This document shows, piece after piece, positions 36,253 to 45,599 of a DNA stretch of 64,000 nt. Position 1 is the stretch's first letter. Every line of letters starts with the position of its first letter. The notes under the pieces are model-generated. The model ran no database searches. It worked only from the letters and a program-made list of their open reading frames with translations, and was not told the origin of the DNA. This DNA is from an uncultured Litorivicinus sp. (GTDB lineage: Bacteria > Pseudomonadota > Gammaproteobacteria > Pseudomonadales > Litorivicinaceae). The translations under genes were made by a program, and so were the position numbers. The stretch lies in NCBI GenBank assembly GCA_902558075.1, contig CACECO010000002.1, positions 62,001 through 126,000 on the forward strand, read 5' to 3'.

Positions 36253-37281
36253 TCACTTTAAATTCCGATCCGAGAACCTCGATAATCCAACCGACGGATC
36301 AAAAATCCGTTGCCAAATCTCCGTCATCCGGCTGAGCTGTGGTCGTTGCTCAAGTTGCGCAAAGCTCCCAGTAACCATCCCATCATTTTCCCTTTTGGCA
36401 ACCTCGAAATTGAATATGTAAGAGCCTTCGATACCCATTCTCAAATCACTTAGAAAAATTTGGTCGTCGGACTCCCAAGCTTTGTACTGCCCTTTTGTGA
36501 ACCATTGCAATCGTTGAACGCTTGGATGATTGGCGACTGGCTCCAATAATTCCAAATTTCTCGGATAACCGACAATCTGTACGTCGTCGATCTCATCAAA
36601 AACCGATGTCCAAATTTCGTAATTGCGATCACCCGCTATGGCCACACTTCTCCACAACAGTGTGTTGAACGGTGCGGGAGTCGATTCATAGACGCTAGGA
36701 GAGATGCCGCGCAAATTCAGAGCAGACATTGCTTTTTCATCGATAAACACTTTAGCGATCGCACTCCAAACTAAATAGGCGGTCGAGACGATCAACATAA
36801 AATGATTGATTTGTAGTGTGCGGCGGGTATTCCGACTAACTAATGCGCAAACAAATGCAATGACCAAAGGCAGGGTATATAGCGGATCAATAATGAATAA
36901 CAAGGAATGTGAAAATGGATGTGCTGACCATGGCCATAAAACCTGTGTGCCATAAACCGTAAATAAGTCTGCCAAGCTGTGAGTGACGAAACACAAGAAA
37001 ATTGCTAGCCACCACTTGAGGAACACTATATCGGTGAATTGCTTCGGACGAGTCATCATCCAAGCAAAAACAGGCGCCACGAAAGCTTGAATCAAGAACG
37101 AATGAGAAAAGCCGCGATGGTAAGTCATATTTTCAATTGGTCCACCGAAATCGATGAGCACATCAAAATCAGGCAAGGTGCCGAACGCAGCACCATACAA
37201 AGCGGCACGCTTTCCGATGTGCTGACCTAATATTGCATAGCTAACTGCACCACCAAGAACCGCCTGCGTTACCGAATCCAA
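36253..37281 (-). CDS. Membrane-bound metal-dependent hydrolase (DUF457/YdjM-like)
   Basis: A 342-aa protein with about four transmembrane helices in its N-terminal half. MDSVTQAVLGGAVSYA, GTLPDFDVLID, YHRGFSHSFL and THSLADLFTVYGT are the family motifs, with Asp and His residues as likely metal ligands. A soluble C-terminal part of ~150 residues follows. YdjM of E. coli is a LexA-controlled relative, but I saw no LexA box here. The substrate is unknown. Confidence 0.85.
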   Translation of the reverse strand: MDSVTQAVLGGAVSYAILGQHIGKRAALYGAAFGTLPDFDVLIDFGGPIENMTYHRGFSHSFLIQAFVAPVFAWMMTRPKQFTDIVFLKWWLAIFLCFVTHSLADLFTVYGTQVLWPWSAHPFSHSLLFIIDPLYTLPLVIAFVCALVSRNTRRTLQINHFMLIVSTAYLVWSAIAKVFIDEKAMSALNLRGISPSVYESTPAPFNTLLWRSVAIAGDRNYEIWTSVFDEIDDVQIVGYPRNLELLEPVANHPSVQRLQWFTKGQYKAWESDDQIFLSDLRMGIEGSYIFNFEVAKRENDGMVTGSFAQLEQRPQLSRMTEIWQRIFDPSVGLSRFSDRNLK

Positions 37282-37308
37282 AAAGGCTTTCCTGAAAATC
37301 TAATATCT

Positions 37309-37500
37309 CTAGAAGTTTGCATTTTCATGCAATTCAATCGCCATCTCCAATAATCGTTCAACATCAAGTTTCCCGTAATTTGTTCGGCTCCATTCGAGGC
37401 CTTTACGCAACTGCTCGATATCGAGTTTCATCAGGCCAGTGACAATTTGATCGTGAGCTCCACGAACCAGGATTTCGACTTCACATTGCGTTTTCGACAC
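37309..37500 (-). CDS. Small hypothetical protein
   Basis: A 63-aa protein if it begins at the GTG at 37500 (MSKTQCEVEILVRGAHDQIV); a TTG start 12 bases upstream is also possible. GAGGT lies just ahead of the start. The middle (LDIEQLRKGLEWSRTNYG) looks helical and charged. No membrane segment or known motif. It lies 27 bp upstream of the DUF457 gene on the same strand and could be cotranscribed with it. Confidence 0.5.
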   Translation of the reverse strand: MSKTQCEVEILVRGAHDQIVTGLMKLDIEQLRKGLEWSRTNYGKLDVERLLEMAIELHENANF

Positions 37501-37512
37501 ACTACACCTCAA

Positions 37513-38044
37513 TGCTCATTATTCTTGATTTCAGAGTCTTGATCTCGTTTTCAAGACCAAAAGATATCCAAAAAAATCTCAAGATTGGTTGAAATCTAAA
37601 GCTAACCAATCGCTTCTCACAACAGCCATGGGATCACATTTTCATCTCAATTTACTGATGGTTAGCGGTGAATTGTACAAATTGAAATCTTCTTTTTAGC
37701 GCATGCATTATCGGTACTCTCAAGGGTATTGCCTGTAGATCATGGAGAATGAAGACATAATTCCATAGCGGCATTGTTCATAGATGACGGGATCCAAATC
37801 TGAGACTTTCCAGTTACGCGATACAAAACCAAAACGGTTCTCCCGATATCAATTCGATATATCCGACCGATTCACCGATGCTTCCTATCAGCCACGTTTG
37901 GCAACCCACATTGCCTTCTGGCACAAGCTTGTCGCGCCTGTAGTCTTTCTATCGCTAAGTCAATATCACGGGTCAAGTAAAAGAGCGTGACGACCCACCA
38001 CCAGACTTTCTGAACAGGCGAATGTTTCTCCACCAAAAGCACTC
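37513..38044. other. Intergenic region, no clear gene
   Basis: GTCTTGA (37536-37542) and TCAAGAC (37551-37557) form a 7-bp stem with an 8-base loop, without a T-run. A 68-codon plus-strand frame (37784-37990) lacks a ribosome site and any known motif. Nothing else could be supported. Confidence 0.4.
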
Positions 38045-38179
38045 CTACTTCTTCGGTCGTTTATTCGGCTTGGTATCTTCAGCCATCCATCGTTTGATTA
38101 CCGCAGCAATACGTCTCGGGTCCTGCTTGATTTGCTTTTGTAGTTTCACAAACTCCTTAATCCGATCTTCATCTGCCAT
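38045..38179 (-). CDS. Small basic protein, hypothetical (44 aa)
   Basis: It starts MADEDRIKEFVKLQKQIKQ and continues RRIAAVIKRWMAED, ending in a Lys/Arg-rich tail (KPNKRPKK). The body looks like two short helices. The pattern (residues spaced so that Val, Ile and Trp follow a basic turn) resembles the FliF/FliG-type short helical motif, but similarity is weak. It has a purine-rich upstream stretch. The family is not recognised. Confidence 0.5.
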   Translation of the reverse strand: MADEDRIKEFVKLQKQIKQDPRRIAAVIKRWMAEDTKPNKRPKK

Positions 38180-38367
38180 TCAGTCTTCTCACCTAATTTA
38201 ATTAATTAATCGGATAGTTAGTAGTTTGATTCCTTTGAATGTAAACCATCAAATGATTGAACTTAACCTCTCCAATTCAGTAGCATAATCCAAATGACGT
38301 TAAAAAACCGATCACTGACCGTCGTTTTAATGGTGATATCCTCTGAAGAAGCAAGGAGATACAATCA

Positions 38368-38748
38368 ATGCCCCCACGTCGTTGGACTACAGACGAGCTA
38401 GATACAGCAAATAAAATGTTGAGTGATGGCGCATCATTTGCCGAAATCGGCAAAACGATAGACCGAAGCGGTGCGGCTGTTGAAGCAAAGCTAAAAGGAC
38501 AAGGTGCCCAAAGAACTGCGGCCGCGAAGAAAAAACCAAAACCAGAGCCCCAACCGGTGGTTGAGGTGGAATCAACCGAGGCGAAAGGCACTATAGTCGA
38601 GGAAAAACCAGTCCCCTCTGAAACTCAACAAGCTGAACCAAAACCCACGCCGAGATCAAATGACGATGAGCAAGAGGGCCCAACAGTCAAATACATCGTT
38701 GGCGCAGTGATCATTGCTGTTGTGCTTTACCTTGCCCTTGGCGACTAG
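38368..38748 (+). CDS. HTH-like protein with a C-terminal membrane helix, hypothetical
   Basis: A 126-aa protein. The N-terminus PPRRWTTDELDTANKML followed by ASFAEIGKTIDRSGAAVEAKL resembles a SANT/Myb-like or GcrA-like helix-turn-helix. A long Pro/Glu/Lys linker follows (about residues 52-105), then one C-terminal transmembrane helix (YIVGAVIIAVVLYLALGD). The layout suggests a DNA-binding head tethered to the membrane, or a motif used structurally. An AAGGAG site precedes the ATG. Confidence 0.7.
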   Translation: MPPRRWTTDELDTANKMLSDGASFAEIGKTIDRSGAAVEAKLKGQGAQRTAAAKKKPKPEPQPVVEVESTEAKGTIVEEKPVPSETQQAEPKPTPRSNDDEQEGPTVKYIVGAVIIAVVLYLALGD

Positions 38749-38777
38749 TACGAGGACCTATACGACCCTCGGTCGCA

Positions 38778-39536
38778 TCAAGAAACCATTGCCGCTCCCC
38801 CGGCGAGCAGTGTCGCTGCGAATAAGAACCATCTCAGCACTCTAGGATCGGTGTAGACAGCAAACTTGACGCCCAAAAAAGCGCCAGCAACGTATCCGAT
38901 TGATAGGATGAAACCATCCATCCAAGCGACCTGGTCCTGCCAAACAAAGATCGCGAGAGAGACAAGCGTAAAAACGAACGTACAAACCAGTTTGATCGCA
39001 TTCGCTCGAACAATGTCATAACGCAACGTACCGGCAATCGATGCTAAGAGCAAAAACCCAACACCCGCCTGAATAAATCCACCATAAAAACCAGCGGCTA
39101 GTAGACCGATCAACGCAGACGGAGTCTCACTCACTCGACGCACTGCTGTTCCGATTGGTGGCGAGACAACCGCCGGTCTGAAAAGGACCAAGAGAGACAT
39201 ACAGATCATCGTCCCAATCAAAAGCGGCTTCAGAATAGCAGAGGGTGCGAAAGCAGCCGCCAATGAACCAAAGAGACCACCAATAGCCATCGGGATAAGA
39301 ATCGCTTTGAGATCAGAAGTCTCTAACTTTTTATGCCGTTTAAACTCGGAGACTGCGACCACGGATTCAACAAAAATACCGACCCGGTTGGTCGCATTAG
39401 CAACCTCAGGCGGCATACCCATGATCATTAAGGTTGGAAGCACAAGATTTGAGCCACCACCAGCCACTGTGTTGATCGCGCCGGCTAGTAAGGCCACAAA
39501 AATGAGAATAACGATTTCAAAACCGGCAAATTCCAT
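38778..39536 (-). CDS. TSUP/TauE-SafE family permease
   Basis: A polytopic inner-membrane protein of 252 aa with about eight hydrophobic segments. AGAINTVAGGGSNLVLPTL is the typical first block of the sulfite exporter TauE/SafE family, followed by NATNRVGI and a repeat half ending FYGGFIQAGVGFLLL. Members move sulfite or small organosulfur or carboxylate compounds; the substrate here is unknown. An upstream TTG at 39557 would add seven residues; the ATG at 39536 is preferred. Confidence 0.88.
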   Translation of the reverse strand: MEFAGFEIVILIFVALLAGAINTVAGGGSNLVLPTLMIMGMPPEVANATNRVGIFVESVVAVSEFKRHKKLETSDLKAILIPMAIGGLFGSLAAAFAPSAILKPLLIGTMICMSLLVLFRPAVVSPPIGTAVRRVSETPSALIGLLAAGFYGGFIQAGVGFLLLASIAGTLRYDIVRANAIKLVCTFVFTLVSLAIFVWQDQVAWMDGFILSIGYVAGAFLGVKFAVYTDPRVLRWFLFAATLLAGGAAMVS

Positions 39537-39623
39537 GATGAGCGATCCATTGATCAAAGCGCGAGCATACGCGTCGCAGGGAGGAACTCAAAATAAATTG
39601 AATGATCAGAATGAGGTTGAAGA

Positions 39624-40403
39624 TTAACGTTCAATTATCTCCGGTCTCTCTAAGTCAGCTAACCATTCTGATAAATCTTGGGCGACCGACTTTCCGTGCT
39701 CAGCCAAAAACTCGATAAATCGTCGAGCATTCAACGTCACAATATTGCTTTCAGGAAATGCAGTTTGATCAATTTTCTGAAGAGCAACATCGACGTCACC
39801 GATCGTGTAATGCACATGAGAATCACTTGATAAAGCCACCTTCCAATCCAAGGCCTTTACAGTCTCAAGGATCTCAATGCAGTACGGCTCACTGCCGAGC
39901 CGCGAACTGACAAAGGATGAGTTGTTAACTTCGATCAGGACGTTATTGTCGCGGGCGGCACGAACAACCTCTTCAATGTTGATCGGGTAATTTGGATTAC
40001 CCGGATGTCCAAGGATTTGTATCAGACCTGTTTCCATTGCTGCAATCATTGCTTGCGTATGCGTTCGACGATCCGATGGTGGGAAAACGGGTTCGTGGAA
40101 ACTCGCTATCCCAAAATCCACAAAACTCATGAGTGTGTGATTAACATCGAGTGGCTGATGTTCGGCAGGAAGAATGTTCGCCTCAACTCCCCTAAGCATT
40201 GCCACGCCATAACGAATGCGAGGCAATATCCGCATATTTCCAAAATGCCACGGATGGGGTGAGTCGGGCATCTCCGGACCATGATCTGTAATACTGAACA
40301 GCTGGAGCCCTTTGTCCGAAGCGGCTCGAAAATATTCTTCGACCGTAGAATAAGCATGTGTACTCGCCACCGTATGCGCATGCGTATCTGTTAAATGCCT
40401 CAT
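39624..40403 (-). CDS. PHP-domain phosphatase/hydrolase (YcdX-like)
   Basis: A 259-aa PHP-domain enzyme. TDTHAHTVASTHAYS and SITDHGPEM carry the first metal-ligand His and Asp residues; LGHPGNP and SSDSHVHY carry later ones, giving a trinuclear zinc site. YcdX relatives are phosphatases of unclear natural substrate. A purine-rich site lies just upstream of the ATG. The protein is cytoplasmic, with no signal peptide. Confidence 0.9.
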   Translation of the reverse strand: MRHLTDTHAHTVASTHAYSTVEEYFRAASDKGLQLFSITDHGPEMPDSPHPWHFGNMRILPRIRYGVAMLRGVEANILPAEHQPLDVNHTLMSFVDFGIASFHEPVFPPSDRRTHTQAMIAAMETGLIQILGHPGNPNYPINIEEVVRAARDNNVLIEVNNSSFVSSRLGSEPYCIEILETVKALDWKVALSSDSHVHYTIGDVDVALQKIDQTAFPESNIVTLNARRFIEFLAEHGKSVAQDLSEWLADLERPEIIER

Positions 40404-40472
40404 TCGTGCCTCCTACTTGATTTCATTAGTCTATGAAGGTTTTATTGCATTGTCTTGACGTTTGGTGATCTG

Positions 40473-41312
40473 ATGCTGAAACCGCAACCTATTTCCTACG
40501 CAGAGGATTGGATGCCGATCCAACAACGGCTCCTGATCAAAACAATAGAGACACTTACGGGCCGTGGACGCCTGATGAGACGCTATCGCGCATTCCAATT
40601 AGCATCCAGTCCGTTTCAAACGCCTGAGGTCTGGGACATGGCCATGGATCATTTAGGCTGTCGCGGACCGTCGACAGAGCAGATCGAAATCCCACGGCGA
40701 CGGACAAACCAAGGCCTGTTGTTAATCGCCAATCATCCTTTCGGCGTTACAGACGGAGTGACCTTAGCCTGGATCGCATCGCGGCTCGATCCCAATTTCC
40801 GTGTAATTGCCAACGGGGTTTTGAGACAAGAACCTTCATTGAATGCAAATATCTTACCTGTCGAATTTCAACAGAGTCGACAAGCAACCAAAATCAATAT
40901 CGAGACTCGACGGCAAGCGATTCAAATGCTCAAATCTGGAGGCGTAGTTGCGCTTTTCCCTGCGGGTGCCGTCTCTTGGTCTCAGCAGCGTGGCGCACCA
41001 GTTGAAGATGACACGTGGAAACCGCTGGTTGGGAGACTCGTGAAAGCATCTGGGTGCGATATCCTGCCTATCCGATTCGACGGGTCCAACTCGAAACTTT
41101 TCCAACAAGCTTCAAGAACGGCACTCACCCTTCGCCTTGGATTATATATGCACGAAATCAAACGCCGCCTCGATCAACCAATCCAGTTCGAAATCATGCC
41201 AATTATCGAACACGAAGAAATTCCGGATATTACCGCGCAGGCACTCGCCCATTGGCTCAGAAATCAACTATTTTCAGGTAACGGAATAAACTCGCTATCT
41301 CCAGGTACTTGA
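40473..41312 (+). CDS. Lysophospholipid acyltransferase-like protein (PlsC domain)
   Basis: A 279-aa protein. The acyltransferase motif NHPFGVTDG gives the His-x5-Asp arrangement seen in the hemolysin/OlsB-type branch. VIANGVLR and FPAGAVSW are the later conserved blocks. It probably acylates a lysolipid or ornithine-lipid precursor at the inner membrane; the acceptor is unknown. I use the ATG at 40473; a TTG at 40455 is possible. The last 49 bp overlap the convergent pirin gene. Confidence 0.85.
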   Translation: MLKPQPISYAEDWMPIQQRLLIKTIETLTGRGRLMRRYRAFQLASSPFQTPEVWDMAMDHLGCRGPSTEQIEIPRRRTNQGLLLIANHPFGVTDGVTLAWIASRLDPNFRVIANGVLRQEPSLNANILPVEFQQSRQATKINIETRRQAIQMLKSGGVVALFPAGAVSWSQQRGAPVEDDTWKPLVGRLVKASGCDILPIRFDGSNSKLFQQASRTALTLRLGLYMHEIKRRLDQPIQFEIMPIIEHEEIPDITAQALAHWLRNQLFSGNGINSLSPGT

Positions 41313-42142
41313 GCAAATCGGCCATCTATCCAATCAACTTTTGCCTGCTCAATGCGTTCCTCATCTGAGGAGACAAAGTTCCACCAAAGATGTCTTGGTC
41401 CATCGAGCGGTTCGCCACCAAATACCAAGACCCGTGCACCCTGCGGAGCAACGACTCTGACTTCTTGACCTGGTGCCAAAATCAAAAGTTCTGATTCAGG
41501 GTATCGAATCCCATCGACCTCGAGCGCACCCTGCGCACTATAAATCGCCCTCTCTTCATACTCTTTTGGAATCTGGATTGAGCCGCATTGAGATATCTGC
41601 AAATCCACATATAAAGAATACCACGGAAAAGAAACCGAGCTTTTGAGCCCAAACCATTCACCAAGTAATACACGGCCTTCGACCCCATTGTCAGAGAAGT
41701 GAGCAAGAGTTGACTCACCGTAGTGAATAAAACTTGGCGCCACCTCTTCCATCGATCGAGGCAGCGCTAACCAACTTTGGATGCCGAATAATTGAGAGAT
41801 GCTTGCCCGAGATTCAGAGTCTGATCGCTCAGAGTGGACAATCCCCGAGCCTGCTGTCATTAGGTTCACGGACCCTGGCCTGATGACCATGTCGTTACCG
41901 AGACTATCTCGATGCTGCATAGATCCTGCAAACAGATAACTGAATGTCGAAAGGCCAATGTGTGGGTGCGGCCGGACATCCAATCCAACATCCCGAATTA
42001 ATTCGCCTGGGCCGAACTGATCCCAGAAAACGAACGACCCGACAGCGCGTTTTACTCGTGATGGTAATGCGCGTTTGACTTCAAGATTACCAATGTCTGA
42101 TGTCCGCGGAATAATCTGTGTTTCAACTGGACGCACATTCAC
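41264..42142 (-). CDS. Pirin-family bicupin
   Basis: A 292-aa protein. The N-terminal cupin has the metal-binding PHPHIGLSTFSYL and MQHRDSLG, then GSGIVHSER with a further His, and the C-terminal cupin contains LGEWFG and APQGARVLVFGG. Bacterial pirins have been reported as quercetin dioxygenases or as regulators of metabolism. The real role is unknown here. The 3' end overlaps the acyltransferase gene. Confidence 0.92.
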   Translation of the reverse strand: MNVRPVETQIIPRTSDIGNLEVKRALPSRVKRAVGSFVFWDQFGPGELIRDVGLDVRPHPHIGLSTFSYLFAGSMQHRDSLGNDMVIRPGSVNLMTAGSGIVHSERSDSESRASISQLFGIQSWLALPRSMEEVAPSFIHYGESTLAHFSDNGVEGRVLLGEWFGLKSSVSFPWYSLYVDLQISQCGSIQIPKEYEERAIYSAQGALEVDGIRYPESELLILAPGQEVRVVAPQGARVLVFGGEPLDGPRHLWWNFVSSDEERIEQAKVDWIDGRFAQVPGDSEFIPLPENS

Positions 42143-42269
42143 CTCCTGAAATTGACAGTCGATGCGATGACGAGATAAATAAAGGGTGTTTACGGATGCT
42201 TAATTAATTCCATTTTGGAACCGCTGATACACGCTATCTTTTCTCCATAAACGCGCGTATCGTCTCGCC

Positions 42270-42734
42270 ATGCTGACGGTGTGCCTCTATCAACCCGAAA
42301 TCCCTCCGAACACAGGAAACATCATCCGCTTGTGTGCAAATACAGGTAGTCAATTACATTTAATTCGTCCACTGGGCTTTTCGCTTGACGAAAAATCAGT
42401 CAGGCGATCCGGTCTGGATTATCACGATCTGGCACGCGTTAAAGAATTTGAGTCATGGGACCATTATATTGGTGGCCCGCAGAGACGGATCTTTGCGCTT
42501 TCGACCAAAGGTATTGCGTCGTATGAATCGATCGCTTATCAATCAGAGGATGTTCTACTGTTTGGGCCTGAGACACGCGGACTCCCCGAAAATGTGAGAA
42601 AGAATAGTGCAGTAACCGAAGTCATTCGGATCCCAATGTGCCCAAACAACCGAAGTGTAAACCTTTCAAATTCCGTCGCAATTGTTCTCTATGAGGCGTG
42701 GCGCCAACTAGACTTCGAGGGAGGCGTTGCATGA
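42270..42734 (+). CDS. trmL: tRNA (cytidine/uridine-2'-O)-methyltransferase TrmL
   Basis: A 154-aa SPOUT-fold methyltransferase. It begins [18 protein letters not shown], and the trefoil-knot SAM-binding motifs GPETRGLP and [18 protein letters not shown] are clear. It methylates the wobble ribose of tRNA-Leu in E. coli. Its stop overlaps the next gene as ATGA. Confidence 0.95.
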   Translation: MLTVCLYQPEIPPNTGNIIRLCANTGSQLHLIRPLGFSLDEKSVRRSGLDYHDLARVKEFESWDHYIGGPQRRIFALSTKGIASYESIAYQSEDVLLFGPETRGLPENVRKNSAVTEVIRIPMCPNNRSVNLSNSVAIVLYEAWRQLDFEGGVA

Positions 42735-44620
42735 GTGTCTTATCGATAAAAAATATTCAAGTGAGCTTTGGTGGCCCGACGATTCTCGAGAACGTCAGCC
42801 TCAAAATCCAACCCAAAGAGCGGATCGGCTTACTCGGTCGGAATGGTGCGGGCAAATCGACATTAATGAAGCTGATCGCGGGAGAAATCCTTGCAGATTC
42901 CGGTGAGATCAACAAAAGCTCGAGCCTGAAAGTTGCTCGACTTGTACAAGATGTGCCGACGGGAACGGAGGGTACGATCTTTCAGGTCGTAGCCTCAGGC
43001 CTTGGTGATCTAACACCACTACTTGAAAGCTATCACAAGATGCTGAAATCGATCTCTAAGGACCCCTCAGACAAAAACATGCAGGCACTTGAGTCTTGTC
43101 AGCACGCACTCGAGGCCGCGAATGGTTGGCGAGTTGAACAGATGGTTGAACAAACGCTCTCGAAATTTGGTTTGGATCCTGATGCGCAATACAACGCACT
43201 CTCCGGCGGTATGAAACGACGAGTATTGCTAGCTCGGGCTCTTGTCGTTGAACCAGATGTATTGCTTCTTGACGAGCCAACCAATCATTTGGATATTCCA
43301 GCGATTGAATGGTTGGAAGACCAAATCCGATTGTTTCAGGGCACCGTCCTCTTCATCACCCACGACCGGCGGTTTCTCGATGCGCTCGCAACGCGGATTG
43401 TTGAACTCGATCGCGGAACTCTCAGAAGTTATGAATGCAACTATCAAATCTATTTGGAGAGGCGTGACCAAGAGCTTTCGACCGAAGCAGATCAATTTGG
43501 AGCTTTCGATAAAAAGCTTGCAAAGGAAGAGGAATGGATTCGCCAAGGGATCAAGGCGAGACGGACTCGCAACGAGGGTCGTGTGCGCGCACTGGAACAG
43601 CTCAGACGCGAACGTGCAGCGCGTCGAGAGCGCCAGCAGACTGCAGACTTAACCCTCATTGATGCAGCAAAATCAGGGCGCCTCGTCATCGAAGCGGAGG
43701 GGTTGAGTCTGACTTTGGGAGATAAAAAGCTGTTTGAAGACTTTGCAACAACAGTCCTGCGCGGCGATCGAATTGGAGTCATTGGGCCGAACGGAGTAGG
43801 AAAAACTACGCTGATCAAAACGCTACTCGGTCAGATTGAACCAACAGAGGGCACAGCGAAGCTTGGAACAAATCTTCAAATCGCACTTTTCGATCAATTA
43901 AGAGAAACACTCGATGATGACGCCTCTGTGATAGACAATCTTCAGCACGGCTCAGACTTTGTCGAAGTCGGTGATGGCAAAAAGCACGTCATTGGATATC
44001 TGCAAGATTTTTTATTTCCGCCGGATCGTGCACGTGGACCAACCCGAATGCTGTCTGGCGGAGAACGCAATCGACTCTTACTTGCGCGACTCTTTTTGAA
44101 ACCCGCCAACCTGTTGATCATGGATGAACCAACGAACGATCTCGATCTAGAAACGCTCGATATTCTTCGTGATACGTTACTGAGCTACCAAGGAACTTTG
44201 ATTGTCATCAGCCACGATCGAGACTTCCTCGATTCAGTTGTTACAGGCATTTGGTCCTTTGATACAGATCATATGCTTCGGGAGTATGTCGGGGGATACA
44301 GTGATTGGCTTAGGCAACGGCCCAGCGACCATACAACGGGAACAAAACCAACTGAGCAGAAAAGCGCTTCCGTTATACCAAAGCCGGCAAGCAAAAAGAA
44401 ACTCGCATTTCATGAAAAACGCGAGTATGAGGCGTTAAGTGCTGAAATCGAGCAGATGGAAGCAAAAATCAAAGCGCTCGAAGAGGCAATGACTGACCCT
44501 GAATTTTTTCAATCAAATCCGGATCATGCCGCGGCAGAAAGTGCACGTTACCAGGCCTTGCAAAATGATCTTGAGCTTAAGTTTTATCGTTACATGGAAC
44601 TCGATGAACGCTCAAATTGA
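42731..44620 (+). CDS. uup: ABC-F family ATPase, Uup type
   Basis: A 629-aa soluble protein with two ABC domains and no membrane part. Domain 1 has Walker A GRNGAGKS and signature LSGGMKRR. Domain 2 has GPNGVGKT and LSGGERNR. A basic linker containing [12 protein letters not shown] separates them. The C-terminal domain is a coiled coil (Glu/Lys/Ala-rich), as in Uup, which binds DNA and ribosomes. The ATG at 42731 overlaps the trmL stop; a start 33 bases earlier is unlikely. It affects ribosome function or transposon excision in E. coli. Confidence 0.93.
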   Translation: MSVLSIKNIQVSFGGPTILENVSLKIQPKERIGLLGRNGAGKSTLMKLIAGEILADSGEINKSSSLKVARLVQDVPTGTEGTIFQVVASGLGDLTPLLESYHKMLKSISKDPSDKNMQALESCQHALEAANGWRVEQMVEQTLSKFGLDPDAQYNALSGGMKRRVLLARALVVEPDVLLLDEPTNHLDIPAIEWLEDQIRLFQGTVLFITHDRRFLDALATRIVELDRGTLRSYECNYQIYLERRDQELSTEADQFGAFDKKLAKEEEWIRQGIKARRTRNEGRVRALEQLRRERAARRERQQTADLTLIDAAKSGRLVIEAEGLSLTLGDKKLFEDFATTVLRGDRIGVIGPNGVGKTTLIKTLLGQIEPTEGTAKLGTNLQIALFDQLRETLDDDASVIDNLQHGSDFVEVGDGKKHVIGYLQDFLFPPDRARGPTRMLSGGERNRLLLARLFLKPANLLIMDEPTNDLDLETLDILRDTLLSYQGTLIVISHDRDFLDSVVTGIWSFDTDHMLREYVGGYSDWLRQRPSDHTTGTKPTEQKSASVIPKPASKKKLAFHEKREYEALSAEIEQMEAKIKALEEAMTDPEFFQSNPDHAAAESARYQALQNDLELKFYRYMELDERSN

Positions 44621-44707
44621 ACCAAATTTAATCGATATATCAATGGCTTAACTCATCAGCACTGTTCAGGTCAAACCCTGTGTCATCGAAACGTGGAGTG
44701 GAAACCA

Positions 44708-44866
44708 ATGTTTGCAATCGATATAGAAACGTTTATTTCACTGCAGCCCGGCCTTCTAGTCGTCATCAAAATGGCCGGCGTGATGACTTTGGTTTTAATC
44801 AAAGTGATGCAGTTAATGAATCACAGTGACGCAGACGGGTCAAAGCAACATAGAATCACCGTTTGA
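44708..44866 (+). CDS. Small membrane peptide, hypothetical (52 aa)
   Basis: MFAIDIETFISLQPG followed by a hydrophobic helix (LLVVIKMAGVMTLVLIK) and a short polar tail ending in HRITV. GGAGTGG lies ahead of the ATG. It is 38 bp upstream of the secreted Cys-containing protein gene, so the two may share a message. No homologue recognised. Confidence 0.55.
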   Translation: MFAIDIETFISLQPGLLVVIKMAGVMTLVLIKVMQLMNHSDADGSKQHRITV

Positions 44867-44904
44867 TACTGTTCAGTCAGTGAAAGGCTTGTTAGGCTTT
44901 CAAC

Positions 44905-45252
44905 ATGAAAAAACTCGTTATCCTCCTCAGTTGCTTCTGTCTTAGCATGAGCGCAAGCGCTGCTCGTGACTTCACGCGATCAGATACCAACCAAGAATTT
45001 TGCAAAGATATCGTTTACAAACTGGCTGAGGTTGGCGCTCGTGTATCTCACAGGTCAATGACAAAATGTGCACTACAGGTCCTTGGCGGCGTCTCAGCAA
45101 CATTACAGCGCTCCTATGGTTCGCCTGTAAATGGAATTGTTGAAAGCAATCCATATCGCATGTTTGTGACACGAGGTGATTATGAAATTGGAACATGCTA
45201 CCTACCGCACTCTTGTAAAAAACGCCGAAAGGTGGAACACAGAGGTTGCTAG
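44905..45252 (+). CDS. Secreted Cys-containing protein, hypothetical
   Basis: A 115-aa protein with a clear signal peptide (LVILLSCFCLSMSASA, cut after ASA). The mature part has five cysteines (in EFCKD, TKCALQ, GTCYLPHSCKK and the final HRGC) and a basic C-terminus. Likely periplasmic or extracellular with disulfides. It ends 2 bp before the ModE-like gene. No family recognised. Confidence 0.6.
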   Translation: MKKLVILLSCFCLSMSASAARDFTRSDTNQEFCKDIVYKLAEVGARVSHRSMTKCALQVLGGVSATLQRSYGSPVNGIVESNPYRMFVTRGDYEIGTCYLPHSCKKRRKVEHRGC

Positions 45253-45254
45253 CA

Positions 45255-45599
45255 ATGCGCACGCCCCGTCTCAAGCTCGCAATAGTGCTCAGCGACAACG
45301 ATACGCTTCTCGGCTCAGGGAAAATAGCCCTCCTCAAAGCGATTCAAAAAGAGCACTCGCTCTCCAAGGCTGCAAAGTCAATTAACATGTCATATCGACG
45401 CGCATGGCTCCTAATCCAAGAATTGAATAACTCGCTCAGAGAGCCGGTATTAATCACTCATACTGGTGGCCAGTCCGGTGGTGGGAGCGAATTAACCGAG
45501 GTGGCGAATCAAATAATTGAGGTTTATGAACGTCTCAACAAAGAGGCACTAGACGCAACCCAAGCTACCCGCGAATCAATCGCCTCGTTGCTACGATAA
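45255..45599 (+). CDS. ModE-like winged-helix regulator without ligand domain
   Basis: A 114-aa protein. It has the LysR-type HTH of ModE: GSGKIALLKAIQKEHSLSKAAKSINMSYRRAWLLIQELN. Next comes a GGQSGGGSELT turn typical of the ModE N-terminal domain. The molybdate-binding TOBE domains of full ModE are absent, as in stand-alone ModE-N proteins. It is probably a small DNA-binding regulator, possibly of the neighbours. The ATG at 45255 sits 2 bp after the preceding stop. Its end overlaps tpx by 9 bp. Confidence 0.85.
   Translation: MRTPRLKLAIVLSDNDTLLGSGKIALLKAIQKEHSLSKAAKSINMSYRRAWLLIQELNNSLREPVLITHTGGQSGGGSELTEVANQIIEVYERLNKEALDATQATRESIASLLR

Noticed and set aside
37282-37308. LexA box upstream of the DUF457 gene
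   Set aside because: E. coli ydjM is LexA-controlled, but no CTG-N10-CAG dyad was seen ahead of this gene.
37784-37990. 68-codon plus-strand frame as a gene
   Set aside because: No ribosome site, no motif, and mixed composition; likely chance.
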